From Legionella longbeachae (GTDB taxonomy: Bacteria; Pseudomonadota; Gammaproteobacteria; Legionellales; Legionellaceae), in contig JACPOX010000250.1 of assembly GCA_016191305.1 (NCBI GenBank), positions 1-6,024 of the forward strand: DNA of 6,024 nucleotides, read 5' to 3'. How positions within the stretch are numbered: the first letter of the stretch is position 1; every line of letters starts with the position of its first letter. Under the pieces are notes generated by a model. The model saw only the letters and a program-made list of their open reading frames with translations. It ran no database searches and was not told the DNA's origin. A program made the translations under genes and the position numbers. Positions 1 to 5,503 of this stretch are shown here, one piece after another.

Positions 1-832
1 CTTTTATCACAAAAACTGCGTGATTTGAGTTTTGTGTGACTTCTTTCCGTTTAAAGAAAAAATCTCCTCCATAAGTAGCATTTGCTACTCCATTAATTGC
101 TTTTTTAAGCAAGACATCCAGGTTTCCAAAGGGTGAAGGAATTGTAACATTGCTGTCATCTAAGCTCATGTTTATAGGAAATGGTGTTGATATGACTGGT
201 CCATTATAATATGGGCCTGCCACACTCTCATTTCCATAGGGCGGGTAATTTACATTAGGAAACTTTGCTCCTGAAAGACTAAGTAGGCCTGCCGTAACTG
301 TATTACTGAGTACCGCATTAGATAATGAGCCGGAAATAGATTTGGCACTCACGTATAAATATTCTTTCAATTGTGGAGGGGAAATTTCAATGCCTTCATG
401 AGCTTGATAATAACGTTTATCTTTTCTATATTGTTGCCATTTATTAATATTAGCTCCAAAAATTCTTAATGTGGTGCCTGATGTAATACAAACTACACCT
501 GCTATTCGAACGAACTCAGGACGTATATAGTCGGTCAGGCTGTAACTGTTTCCGTTATTGGTTTGATCTTTATAAATAAAAGGTAGGGATGTATTAAAAG
601 AATAATTCATGTTCGTGATCGTGAGCCCAAGTGTAAAATTACCCACAGCACGAATTGAACCATAATATGAGGTATTTACATCTTGTTGAGCAATTATCTC
701 AGCAACAGCAAATGCCACTCCTCCCAGCGTGCATACCAATGATCCACAATAAGTCATGGTGTCTGCAGTTATATGAATTACGGTATCTAAAGTCCAACTG
801 GAAGCCGCCCAAAATGTATCTCTCCATCCCAT
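1..832 (-). CDS. Unrecognised protein, N-terminal 277 residues (3' end outside window)
   Basis: An open frame runs from ATG at 832 to the left edge with no stop, giving 277 complete codons; the C-terminus lies outside. The start is chosen because AAAGGA (841-846) sits 8 nt upstream; an in-frame ATG at 841 is too close to that site. I do not recognise the family. Visible features are an aromatic N-terminus (MGWRDTFWAASSW), a hydrophobic stretch at about residues 28-48 with two Cys (C29, C34), a second apolar stretch at about 107-126, and a charged segment at 131-142 (KWQQYRKDKRYY). Residues 190-240 are rich in Pro, Gly, Tyr and Asn. This suggests a membrane-associated or membrane-inserting protein, but there is no clean signal peptide and no catalytic motif I can name. 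It lies 138 bp downstream of the phosphodiesterase gene on the same strand. The frame is certainly coding in character; the function is unknown. Confidence 0.8.
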   Translation of the reverse strand, partial: MGWRDTFWAASSWTLDTVIHITADTMTYCGSLVCTLGGVAFAVAEIIAQQDVNTSYYGSIRAVGNFTLGLTITNMNYSFNTSLPFIYKDQTNNGNSYSLTDYIRPEFVRIAGVVCITSGTTLRIFGANINKWQQYRKDKRYYQAHEGIEISPPQLKEYLYVSAKSISGSLSNAVLSNTVTAGLLSLSGAKFPNVNYPPYGNESVAGPYYNGPVISTPFPINMSLDDSNVTIPSPFGNLDVLLKKAINGVANATYGGDFFFKRKEVTQNSNHAVFVIK

Positions 833-851
833 AATGTACATCCTTTAACGC

Positions 852-879
852 TTTAAATTAATGACTTGATATTTGTCAA
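852..879 (-). promoter_or_regulatory. Possible promoter for the unrecognised gene at 1-832
   Basis: On the minus strand a perfect TTGACA (874-879) is followed after 16 nt by TTTAAA (852-857, 4 of 6 to TATAAT). Transcription would begin near 845, almost on top of the ribosome binding site at 841-846. That is unusually tight, so the match may be accidental. The rest of 833-970 is AT-rich and shows nothing else clear. Confidence 0.3.
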
Positions 880-970
880 AAAAAAGATAAGAGCAAATCA
901 AAACATAACTAAAACAAAGGGTCAATAAAATAATGTGGTAACAAATAATTAAATAAATTCAATTAATCTT

Positions 971-1744
971 TTAATGGAGGTTTTTTATATAAAATTGCAT
1001 CGCAGCCGCTTGGTCCGTGAACAGTAAAGGTATTCCTCGATTTAATTCTCTATATAAACTGTACTTAGAATTCACCTGCCCAACCCCGACAATTTTATTT
1101 GCTTCCTTAAGCCTATTAATTATCTTATTTGTTATCATAAAATAATGGCCTAAAACACCAGCATAATTTTCTTTAAAGCATATATTACAAAACTCTTGAA
1201 CATTATTATGTGCTGCTACGAGCAATAAAGCATTCTTGGGAAAATGAGATAATGAACGAAAAATCTCATCGTTTAAAGTGAGTAAATGGTAATTTTGGCC
1301 AGCAGATAATTTTTGCAAAGCATTTACTAATGATCCCTCATCTTGAAAAGGTGTTTTCAATTCGATAAAGAGATGCATACTATTGCCATATGCATCAATT
1401 ACCTCATTGAGAGAAGGTATTTGAGGTACTAGAGCCCTTAACTCACCAAAGGTTAAATTGGCAATTGTTTGAGGATATCCCCATAAGCGCTTTAAAGTAG
1501 CATCATGATTCACGACCAATACTTTATCTGCAGTGGCACGCACATCGAATTCTATTCCCCAACAACCCAACTTTTTAGCTAAATCAAAAGCGGAAAATGT
1601 GTTTTCAATGATGCCTTGATTATAATTATGGACCCCTCTATGTGCTATTAAGCGTGTAGACTGAATCATTTCAAACGAAGGTTCATTTCTGGGAATAATA
1701 GCAAAGTAACTTTGAAGAGTTTTGTCTAACATAGTAAGTAGCAC
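971..1744 (-). CDS. Glycerophosphodiester phosphodiesterase family protein (UgpQ/GlpQ type)
   Basis: This family hydrolyses glycerophosphodiesters to sn-glycerol 3-phosphate and an alcohol with a divalent metal. The signature is clear: IAHRG with H35 and R36, ENT with E47, GIEFDVRATAD with metal-ligand candidates E65 and D67, NHD with the second catalytic His H80, PSLNEV at 110-115 and IELK with E128 and K130. The usual PENT is IENT here. The length of 257 residues fits short bacterial members. No signal peptide is seen, so a cytoplasmic enzyme is likely. The start is ambiguous. GTG at 1744 has AGGGA upstream and lies just below a good promoter; ATG at 1732 has no ribosome site; ATG at 1669 (MIQSTRLIAHRG) would match typical UgpQ starts but has a poor ribosome site. 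It is divergent from the broken sua5 gene. The substrate cannot be read from the sequence. Confidence 0.9.
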   Translation of the reverse strand: MLLTMLDKTLQSYFAIIPRNEPSFEMIQSTRLIAHRGVHNYNQGIIENTFSAFDLAKKLGCWGIEFDVRATADKVLVVNHDATLKRLWGYPQTIANLTFGELRALVPQIPSLNEVIDAYGNSMHLFIELKTPFQDEGSLVNALQKLSAGQNYHLLTLNDEIFRSLSHFPKNALLLVAAHNNVQEFCNICFKENYAGVLGHYFMITNKIINRLKEANKIVGVGQVNSKYSLYRELNRGIPLLFTDQAAAMQFYIKNLH

Positions 1745-1773
1745 GGTCTGTTTCCCTAAAGGTAGATTCTTTT

Positions 1774-1802
1774 ATTTTAGGTGCGTAAAATTGAAAAGGC
1801 AA
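1774..1802 (-). promoter_or_regulatory. Predicted sigma-70 promoter of the phosphodiesterase gene
   Basis: The minus strand shows TTGCCT (1797-1802), a 17-nt spacer and TAAAAT (1774-1779, 5 of 6 to consensus). Transcription would begin about 20 nt before the GTG at 1744, leaving room for the AGGGA ribosome site. This supports the long form of the phosphodiesterase. Confidence 0.55.
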
Positions 1803-1818
1803 AATGGATGCTTTATTT

Positions 1819-1847
1819 TTCAAACTGTGTAAAAATAATCATATTAA
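1819..1847 (+). promoter_or_regulatory. sua5: Weak promoter candidate ahead of the broken sua5 gene
   Basis: TTCAAA (1819-1824), a 17-nt spacer and TATTAA (1842-1847) each match the consensus in 4 of 6 positions. It sits between the divergent phosphodiesterase promoter and the sua5 start at 1904. A small dyad, ATAAGT-CCT-ACTTAT (1862-1876), lies in the leader between this element and the gene; its role is unknown. Confidence 0.25.
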
Positions 1848-1903
1848 TGTAGCCATGCGAAATAAGTCCTACTTATACGCGATTCAAATACTGAGACCTG
1901 TGT

Positions 1904-2771
1904 ATGCCTTTAATTACAACAAATATCGATCTAGCCATCTGCGATTTACAAAAAGGAAATCCTGTTGCGATACCAACCGAAACGGTTTATGGATTAGCGG
2001 CCCCAATTAATAATGAAACAGCAATAAAAACAGTGTTTATTCTGGCCAGGACCCTTAACTCTGGTTTTTCAATGCAAAAAAGATCAAGTGAATCCTTTAA
2101 TAACTGGCGGCCAGAATACAGTCGCTATAAGATGTCCCGCTCACCCTGTAGCACAGGAACTATTGGCTAAACTAGGTATTCCTTTGGTTGCTCCTTCAGC
2201 TAATCCCTTTGGGAAAGTTAGTCCGACTACTGCCCAGCACGTTAGCGAATCTTTTCCTCATCAACAGTTAACAATATTGGATGGTGGTCGTTGTACTGTG
2301 GGTATCGAATCAACTATTATCGATGTCAGTCATCCAGAAAGCTATCAAATTTTACGTCATGGACTTATCGATGAAAAAGCTATAGCAGAAATGATAGTCA
2401 CTCCATCTTTTCAATATGAAAATACCCCACGTGTTCCAGGAAAACTAGAGAGTCATTATCAACCACAAAAAACCCTATATTATTTTGCTGAATATGAACT
2501 CCTTAGCCATTTTTGTCAAACAAAAGCGAGTGAGGTTTATGTGATAGCGACTAAGCAACCGATGGGCGTTAGCGTAGATAATTTTCACAAGCTAGGCGAG
2601 CATCCCGAACAAGCAGCTTTTGATTTGTATTATCAATTAAGAAAAGCCGACGCTTCAGATGCCCAATTTATCGCAATTGAACTCCCGACTTTAACTGGGA
2701 TGTGGCAAGGGGTACGCGAACGTATATTAAAAGCGGGAATACCTTATCAAGAAAACCAGAAGCCTCATTAA
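1904..2771 (+). pseudogene. sua5: Sua5-type threonylcarbamoyl-AMP synthase, broken by internal deletion and frameshift
   Basis: Intact Sua5 makes L-threonylcarbamoyl-AMP from threonine, bicarbonate and ATP for the t6A37 modification of ANN-decoding tRNAs. The first frame (from ATG 1904) holds the YrdC N-terminus with PTETVYGLAA at residues 24-33 and stays aligned to about F45 (2036-2038). The homologous sequence then resumes in another frame at FWPGPLTLVF (from 2040) and continues to 2771 for 243 residues. That part carries NTVAIRCPAHP, APSANPFGKVSPT, GIESTIIDV and the C-terminal Sua5 domain (PGKLESHYQP, LYYQLRKADA, VRERILKAG). Missing in between is the segment with the KGRPxxxPLIVH substrate-binding motif, roughly 40 codons. 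The remaining 868 nt is 1 mod 3, so the loss is 2 mod 3. Intact relatives are about 330-350 residues. The first frame alone ends at 2170 after 88 codons. A GTG at 2088 could start a 227-residue C-terminal fragment, but it would lack the active-site N-terminus. Confidence 0.88.
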
Positions 2772-2784
2772 ACTAAAAAAGGCA

Positions 2785-2813
2785 TTGACAGCTCTAAAAA
2801 ATATGGGTAATTT
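2785..2813 (+). promoter_or_regulatory. Promoter of tRNA-Leu(CAG)
   Basis: A perfect TTGACA (2785-2790) is followed by a 17-nt spacer and TAATTT (2808-2813). The next bases, AGCGCAA, are relatively G+C-rich, as is common in the discriminator of stable-RNA promoters. It starts 14 nt after the sua5 stop, so the tRNA can be transcribed independently of the broken gene. Confidence 0.7.
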
Positions 2814-2824
2814 AGCGCAACAAT

Positions 2825-2911
2825 GCCGAGGTGGTGGAATTGGTAGACACGCTAGCTTCAGGTGCTAGTGGGGGAAACTCCGTGGAGGTTCGAGTCCTCT
2901 TCTCGGTACCA
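2825..2911 (+). tRNA. tRNA-Leu, anticodon CAG (decodes CUG)
   Basis: All 87 nt fold as a class II tRNA. The acceptor stem is GCCGAGG with TCTCGGT (G-U at the terminal pair). The D arm carries GGTGGAATTGGTAGAC. The anticodon stem CTAGC/GCTAG encloses loop TTCAGGT, with anticodon CAG at 2859-2861. The long variable arm can pair GGGG with CTCC around an AAA loop. The T arm is GGAGG-TTCGAGT-CCTCT, followed by A73 and an encoded CCA (2909-2911). The long variable arm and anticodon identify it as leucine. The gene is complete and shows no disabling mismatch. Confidence 0.97.
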
Positions 2912-2938
2912 TTGAGTGGGTTTAAAATACTTTTTAAA

Positions 2939-2972
2939 ATTCAAAAAAGTAGTAACATTTTGTTTTTTGAAT
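2939..2972. repeat. AT-rich inverted repeat downstream of the tRNA
   Basis: ATTCAAAAAA (2939-2948) and TTTTTTGAAT (2963-2972) are perfect 10-bp complements around a 14-nt loop. A shorter pair, TTTAAAA/TTTTAAA (2921-2938), precedes it. It lies between the tRNA and the convergent minus-strand gene ending at 3030, where termination from both sides would be expected. It has almost no G+C and no clean T-run after the stem, so calling it a terminator is tentative. Nothing else is seen in 2912-3029. Confidence 0.35.
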
Positions 2973-3029
2973 GCGAAATAATTTTCTTTTAAACCATGCC
3001 CCCGGCTTATATACCGCAGAGTTTAAATG

Positions 3030-3421
3030 TCATTGAAGCTGTGAAGAGGCCCTATTTTGTCCCGTATCCTTACTTGGGCCTGAATAAGTAATGCTTTCGT
3101 ACAAATGCAACTCATAATAAGTAAAATTAGCATGATTTGAAAAAAATCCAAATGCATATAACATAGCATTTACATTGTTTCGTCCCATATTGTATACAAG
3201 AATATTATCATTATTTTCAATATCGCCTTTATCACTGCATGCTTGTTTCAGTTCATAAAACGATTTGCATTGTTCCAAGTATGAAATATGTTTTTAGCAT
3301 GTTCCATGCCTGGTTTATTAGCAATAATCTTCATTTTTTGAAATTCTATAGAATTCTCAAGAAAGATTTTTATTTCATTCTCTTCGTTCTCTTTTTTTGA
3401 AACTTCTTCTTTATAATACAT
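3030..3421 (-). pseudogene. Small unrecognised gene split by a probable 1-nt deletion in an A-run
   Basis: Two overlapping minus-strand frames lie here. The first starts at ATG 3421, with AAGGA 7 nt upstream, and ends at 3248 after 57 residues; it is Glu/Lys-rich and helical in character. An upstream ATG at 3451 lacks such a site. The second is open from just after 3293 to the stop at 3030; its first ATG (3278) has only a poorly spaced GGA. Adding one A to the A5 run (T at 3291-3295 on the given strand) joins them into one 130-residue frame, reading HAKKHISYLEQCKSFYELKQ across the repair. The C-terminal part (ILVYNMGRNN, MLYAFGFFSN, YYELHLYES) looks like real protein. I do not recognise the family. 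Alternatives are two overlapping small genes (31-nt overlap), a sequencing error in the homopolymer, or an unproven frameshift event. Confidence 0.55.
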
Positions 3422-3446
3422 AATTTCATCCTTGAAAAAAAAGTAA

Positions 3447-3456
3447 GGCATATGCC
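3447..3456. promoter_or_regulatory. Palindrome GGCATATGCC in the leader of the small gene at 3030-3421
   Basis: A perfect 10-bp palindrome lies 26-35 bp upstream of the ATG at 3421, between any promoter and the ribosome site. It could be an operator half or simply a chance palindrome. A TATGCT element further upstream, at about 3464-3469, is the only -10-like sequence I find nearby. Confidence 0.2.
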
Positions 3457-3477
3457 AAGCATTGCAGCATATTTAAC

Positions 3478-3494
3478 TTTTATCAAAGATAAAA
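3478..3494. terminator. Small hairpin after the 41-residue ORF, possible weak terminator
   Basis: TTTTATC-AAA-GATAAAA is a perfect 7-bp inverted repeat with a 3-nt loop, 31 bp past the stop at 3526 on the minus strand. It is where the three-gene unit from 5332 would be expected to end, but it has only one G-C pair and no clear U-tract, so the call is weak. Confidence 0.25.
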
Positions 3495-3525
3495 CATTAA
3501 GTAAATAGGAGCTATACTCATTGAG

Positions 3526-3651
3526 TTATTGAAACTTGGAGGGATTATTAAATAGAGGGGCCTGGGGAGTTACATGAATCTTTTCAGCAAAGACTGAATT
3601 TAATAAGAGTAAGCGAATACAAATAACAATTATAAGGAACACTCGAATCAT
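3526..3651 (-). CDS. 41-residue ORF with a signal peptide, unrecognised
   Basis: This short frame begins at ATG 3651, with AGGA 6 nt upstream, 26 bp after the stop of the acetyltransferase on the same strand. Residues 1-22 look like a classical Sec signal peptide: a basic residue at position 3, a hydrophobic core (VFLIIVICIRLLLL) and a likely cleavage after VFA at 20-22. Cleavage would leave about 19 residues (EKIHVTPQAP and a short Asn/Ser-rich end). It may be a small periplasmic or membrane-anchored peptide, a single-helix membrane protein, or the surviving 5' end of a longer exported protein. Support is the ribosome site, the operon-like spacing and the non-random N-terminus. Against it are the size and the lack of any family I recognise. 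Confidence 0.5.
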   Translation of the reverse strand: MIRVFLIIVICIRLLLLNSVFAEKIHVTPQAPLFNNPSKFQ

Positions 3652-3677
3652 CTTCGGTCCTGAAGCATTCTGAAGGA

Positions 3678-4115
3678 CTATCTTTCCAGGCTTAATTTCA
3701 TATCCTTATGGGGAATATTAGCATCCATATATTCGTCACTACATACTTCAAAGCCAAGTTTTTCATAAAATGGAATGGCATGAGTTTGTGAACTTAATTT
3801 GACGATATGAACTCTCTCATTTACTTGAATATCCGCAATAATCTTTTTCATGATTTTTCGACCATAACCTTTGCCTTGGTATTGATCAAGAACGCCAACA
3901 CGTTCGATTTTGGCATAATCCTCCATAAAGCGTACTCGTGCAACCCCTGCAGGTTGGTCGTTAATTAATAATAAATAATGGTCGCTGTCTTTATCTTTTC
4001 CATCTAGCTCTTCATTTAGAGGGACATTTTGTCCCTCTACAAAAACGCTCTTGCGAATATTAAAACATTTTTGTATCTCATATTGTAATGAGACTTTTTT
4101 TATTAACACGTTCAT
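3678..4115 (-). CDS. GNAT-family N-acetyltransferase (YjcF-like)
   Basis: GNAT enzymes move an acetyl group from acetyl-CoA to an amine. The family layout is complete in 145 residues: an N-terminal helix with IRKSVFVEGQNVP (20-32) and an acidic ELDGKDKDSDH (36-46), a beta strand YLLLIN (47-52), VARVRF (58-63), then motif A with the pyrophosphate loop QGKGYG (80-85; Q-x-x-G-x-G) after ERVGV, and the C-terminal motif B with H112-A-I-P-F-Y117-EKLGF. The YMDANIPHKDMKL tail and the VFVEGQNVP start resemble YjcF-like GNATs; the substrate cannot be read from sequence. It starts 17 bp after the coiled-coil gene and no clear ribosome site is seen ahead of the ATG, so coupled translation is likely. The 41-residue signal-peptide ORF follows 26 bp later. 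The gene looks intact. Confidence 0.9.
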   Translation of the reverse strand: MNVLIKKVSLQYEIQKCFNIRKSVFVEGQNVPLNEELDGKDKDSDHYLLLINDQPAGVARVRFMEDYAKIERVGVLDQYQGKGYGRKIMKKIIADIQVNERVHIVKLSSQTHAIPFYEKLGFEVCSDEYMDANIPHKDMKLSLER

Positions 4116-4132
4116 TAAATTGTTCTACTATT

Positions 4133-5332
4133 CTAGTTGAGTTGAATCACCTCATTCGGCACGAGTTTATTTGAATCCATATTCATTGACTTGTCTACCT
4201 TATACAACCCATTTTCACCCAATGCTTTACTGAATTTAAGGCTTTTGCTACTACTCTCTTTACCGTTGCCAAGAACCTCAAGTCTATCAATATGTTGTCC
4301 TTGTATTTGCAGTAGTTCTTGATAACGAGAATTAGCGTTTTCCAATTCTTTTTGTACTAAAGCCAGCTTATTTTCCGCATCAAAAATGCGGTCAGTAAGT
4401 TGATCAAATCGGGACTCTTTATCATTAATAAATAGCTCTAGCTTTTCTTTAAAAGCAATTCGCAGTTCTTCCTCTCCAATCGCAAGATTTGATAATTCTG
4501 AAATGGAAGCTTGCAAAGACTTAATGGTTAAGTGCGCATTTTCAACTTCATTTTTTAATGTATTCTTGATGTTGTCAATTTCCAATATTTTATTTTCCAG
4601 TTCAGATTGATTCAGCTTATATGCTTCTGTTATACGAGATAATTTTATTTGATTTTGTTGTAATAGATCAGTCTGTTGTAACACTCCCTCCTTAAGTGAA
4701 TTAGCCGCTTTGTCTAATCCATCTTTGGTTTCACTTATCGTTTCAGTGATTTGGACGGTAGCTTTAACTTGAAGATCAAGAAAATCGATCTGTTCACTTA
4801 AACTGTTAATATTTTCTGAAAGTCGTTCATTTTCTTTTACAAACTTTTGAATTTCTTCTTCTAATTGTTCGCGGATTACATTCAGAGCACTTTCGATAAT
4901 GCTGGAACTGCATTTATGATGGTCATCAAGAATCATTCCCCCAGCAGCATAGGTAACAGCCGTGACACCACAAATGGCCAGGAGGAAGCCTATATTGGCA
5001 ACAATACCAAGTATTAGAGTAGGAACCGTAAGTGCAATGCCACCTAGAATTTTTTTCCAAAGAGGTAATGTACCCCAGAACTCTGCGGCACGTGAGAAAA
5101 TGCTGGGATTTTTTTCCATACTTTTGACTGTTTCAGTCAGACTTTTTCTAATTTGCTCAAATATTTCTTTGGTTATAACAATTTTTTTAAGACCATCTTG
5201 TTCTTTATCATCGATAATTTTTAACTGAGTTTGAATTGTTTCTAATGTAATTTCCTTTTTTGGGTCTTCGTCAACTGTTGGTGGAATATCGTGGGCGATA
5301 ATTGTTTGAAGTTCTTCTGAGTTGATAGACAT
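4133..5332 (-). CDS. Coiled-coil membrane protein, candidate Dot/Icm effector of LegC2/LegC7 type
   Basis: This gene encodes 399 residues, starting at ATG 5332 with GGA 6 nt upstream. Order of parts: a hydrophilic N-terminus (1-90) with helical LETIQTQLK and IVITKEIFEQIRKSL; PLWKKILGG leading into two adjacent hydrophobic helices (about 95-113 and 114-135) that form a hairpin; a long heptad-rich coiled coil (about 146-352) with many Gln, Glu and Leu; and a polar tail (356-399) ending VIQLN, with Ile at -4. There is no signal peptide. An N-terminal hairpin plus coiled coil at about 400 residues is the layout I recall for Legionella LegC2/YlfB and LegC7/YlfA, SNARE-like effectors acting on host endosomal and ER membranes. 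That match is by architecture and general resemblance, not by alignment. Alternatives are another coiled-coil effector or a bacterial envelope protein. It heads a probable operon with the GNAT gene. Confidence 0.85.
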   Translation of the reverse strand: MSINSEELQTIIAHDIPPTVDEDPKKEITLETIQTQLKIIDDKEQDGLKKIVITKEIFEQIRKSLTETVKSMEKNPSIFSRAAEFWGTLPLWKKILGGIALTVPTLILGIVANIGFLLAICGVTAVTYAAGGMILDDHHKCSSSIIESALNVIREQLEEEIQKFVKENERLSENINSLSEQIDFLDLQVKATVQITETISETKDGLDKAANSLKEGVLQQTDLLQQNQIKLSRITEAYKLNQSELENKILEIDNIKNTLKNEVENAHLTIKSLQASISELSNLAIGEEELRIAFKEKLELFINDKESRFDQLTDRIFDAENKLALVQKELENANSRYQELLQIQGQHIDRLEVLGNGKESSSKSLKFSKALGENGLYKVDKSMNMDSNKLVPNEVIQLN

Positions 5333-5373
5333 ATGATTTCCATTCCTGTTAAATAATCTTCCTGTGCCTACTA

Positions 5374-5402
5374 TTTTTAACCAGAATTAGTCCAAAAGAC
5401 AA
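5374..5402 (-). promoter_or_regulatory. Promoter candidate for the coiled-coil gene
   Basis: On the minus strand TTGTCT (5397-5402), a 17-nt spacer and TAAAAA (5374-5379) give 4 of 6 matches each, with TGG just before the -10. The 5' leader would be about 35 nt. I see no convincing PmrA-type (cTTAAtatT) or CpxR-type box in 5333-5503. Confidence 0.3.
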
Positions 5403-5426
5403 GAAAAATATTTTTTATAGATTTAT

Positions 5427-5446
5427 AGGGTCTGTAAATAGACCCT
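5427..5446. terminator. G+C-containing hairpin between the two effector-like genes
   Basis: AGGGTCT-GTAAAT-AGACCCT is a perfect 7-bp inverted repeat with a 6-nt loop, 58 bp past the stop of the membrane-protein gene (5504) on the minus strand. It is the strongest stem in this 171-bp gap. The minus strand after it is ATAAATCTATAAAA rather than a T-run, so it may be an inefficient terminator or a protein-binding dyad upstream of the coiled-coil promoter. Confidence 0.4.
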
Positions 5447-5503
5447 TCTACGATTTAAAAAATTTTATTAGCAGAGCTTTTCAGCCCAACATATAAGTAT
5501 TAT

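Noticed and set aside
1804..2010. 68-residue plus-strand frame over the sua5 leader and N-terminus
   Set aside because: It has no ribosome site, its composition is not protein-like and it overlaps the clearly homologous sua5 frame.
2888..2911. Attachment-site duplication of the tRNA 3' end
   Set aside because: No second copy of the TTCGAGTCC...CTCGGTACCA sequence is present elsewhere in the window.
3285..3298. Programmed -1 frameshift at the A5 run of the split small gene
   Set aside because: The site reads T-AAA-AAC, not the canonical A-AAA-AAC or AAA-AAA-G slippery sequence; a simple 1-nt deletion explains it better.
4962..5228. 88-residue plus-strand frame inside the coiled-coil gene
   Set aside because: It is an antisense shadow of the hydrophobic hairpin region of a well-supported gene.
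5333..5503. PmrA or CpxR box upstream of the effector candidate
   Set aside because: AT-rich fragments such as GGTTAAAAA only loosely resemble cTTAAtatT and no GTAAA pair at the right spacing is seen.
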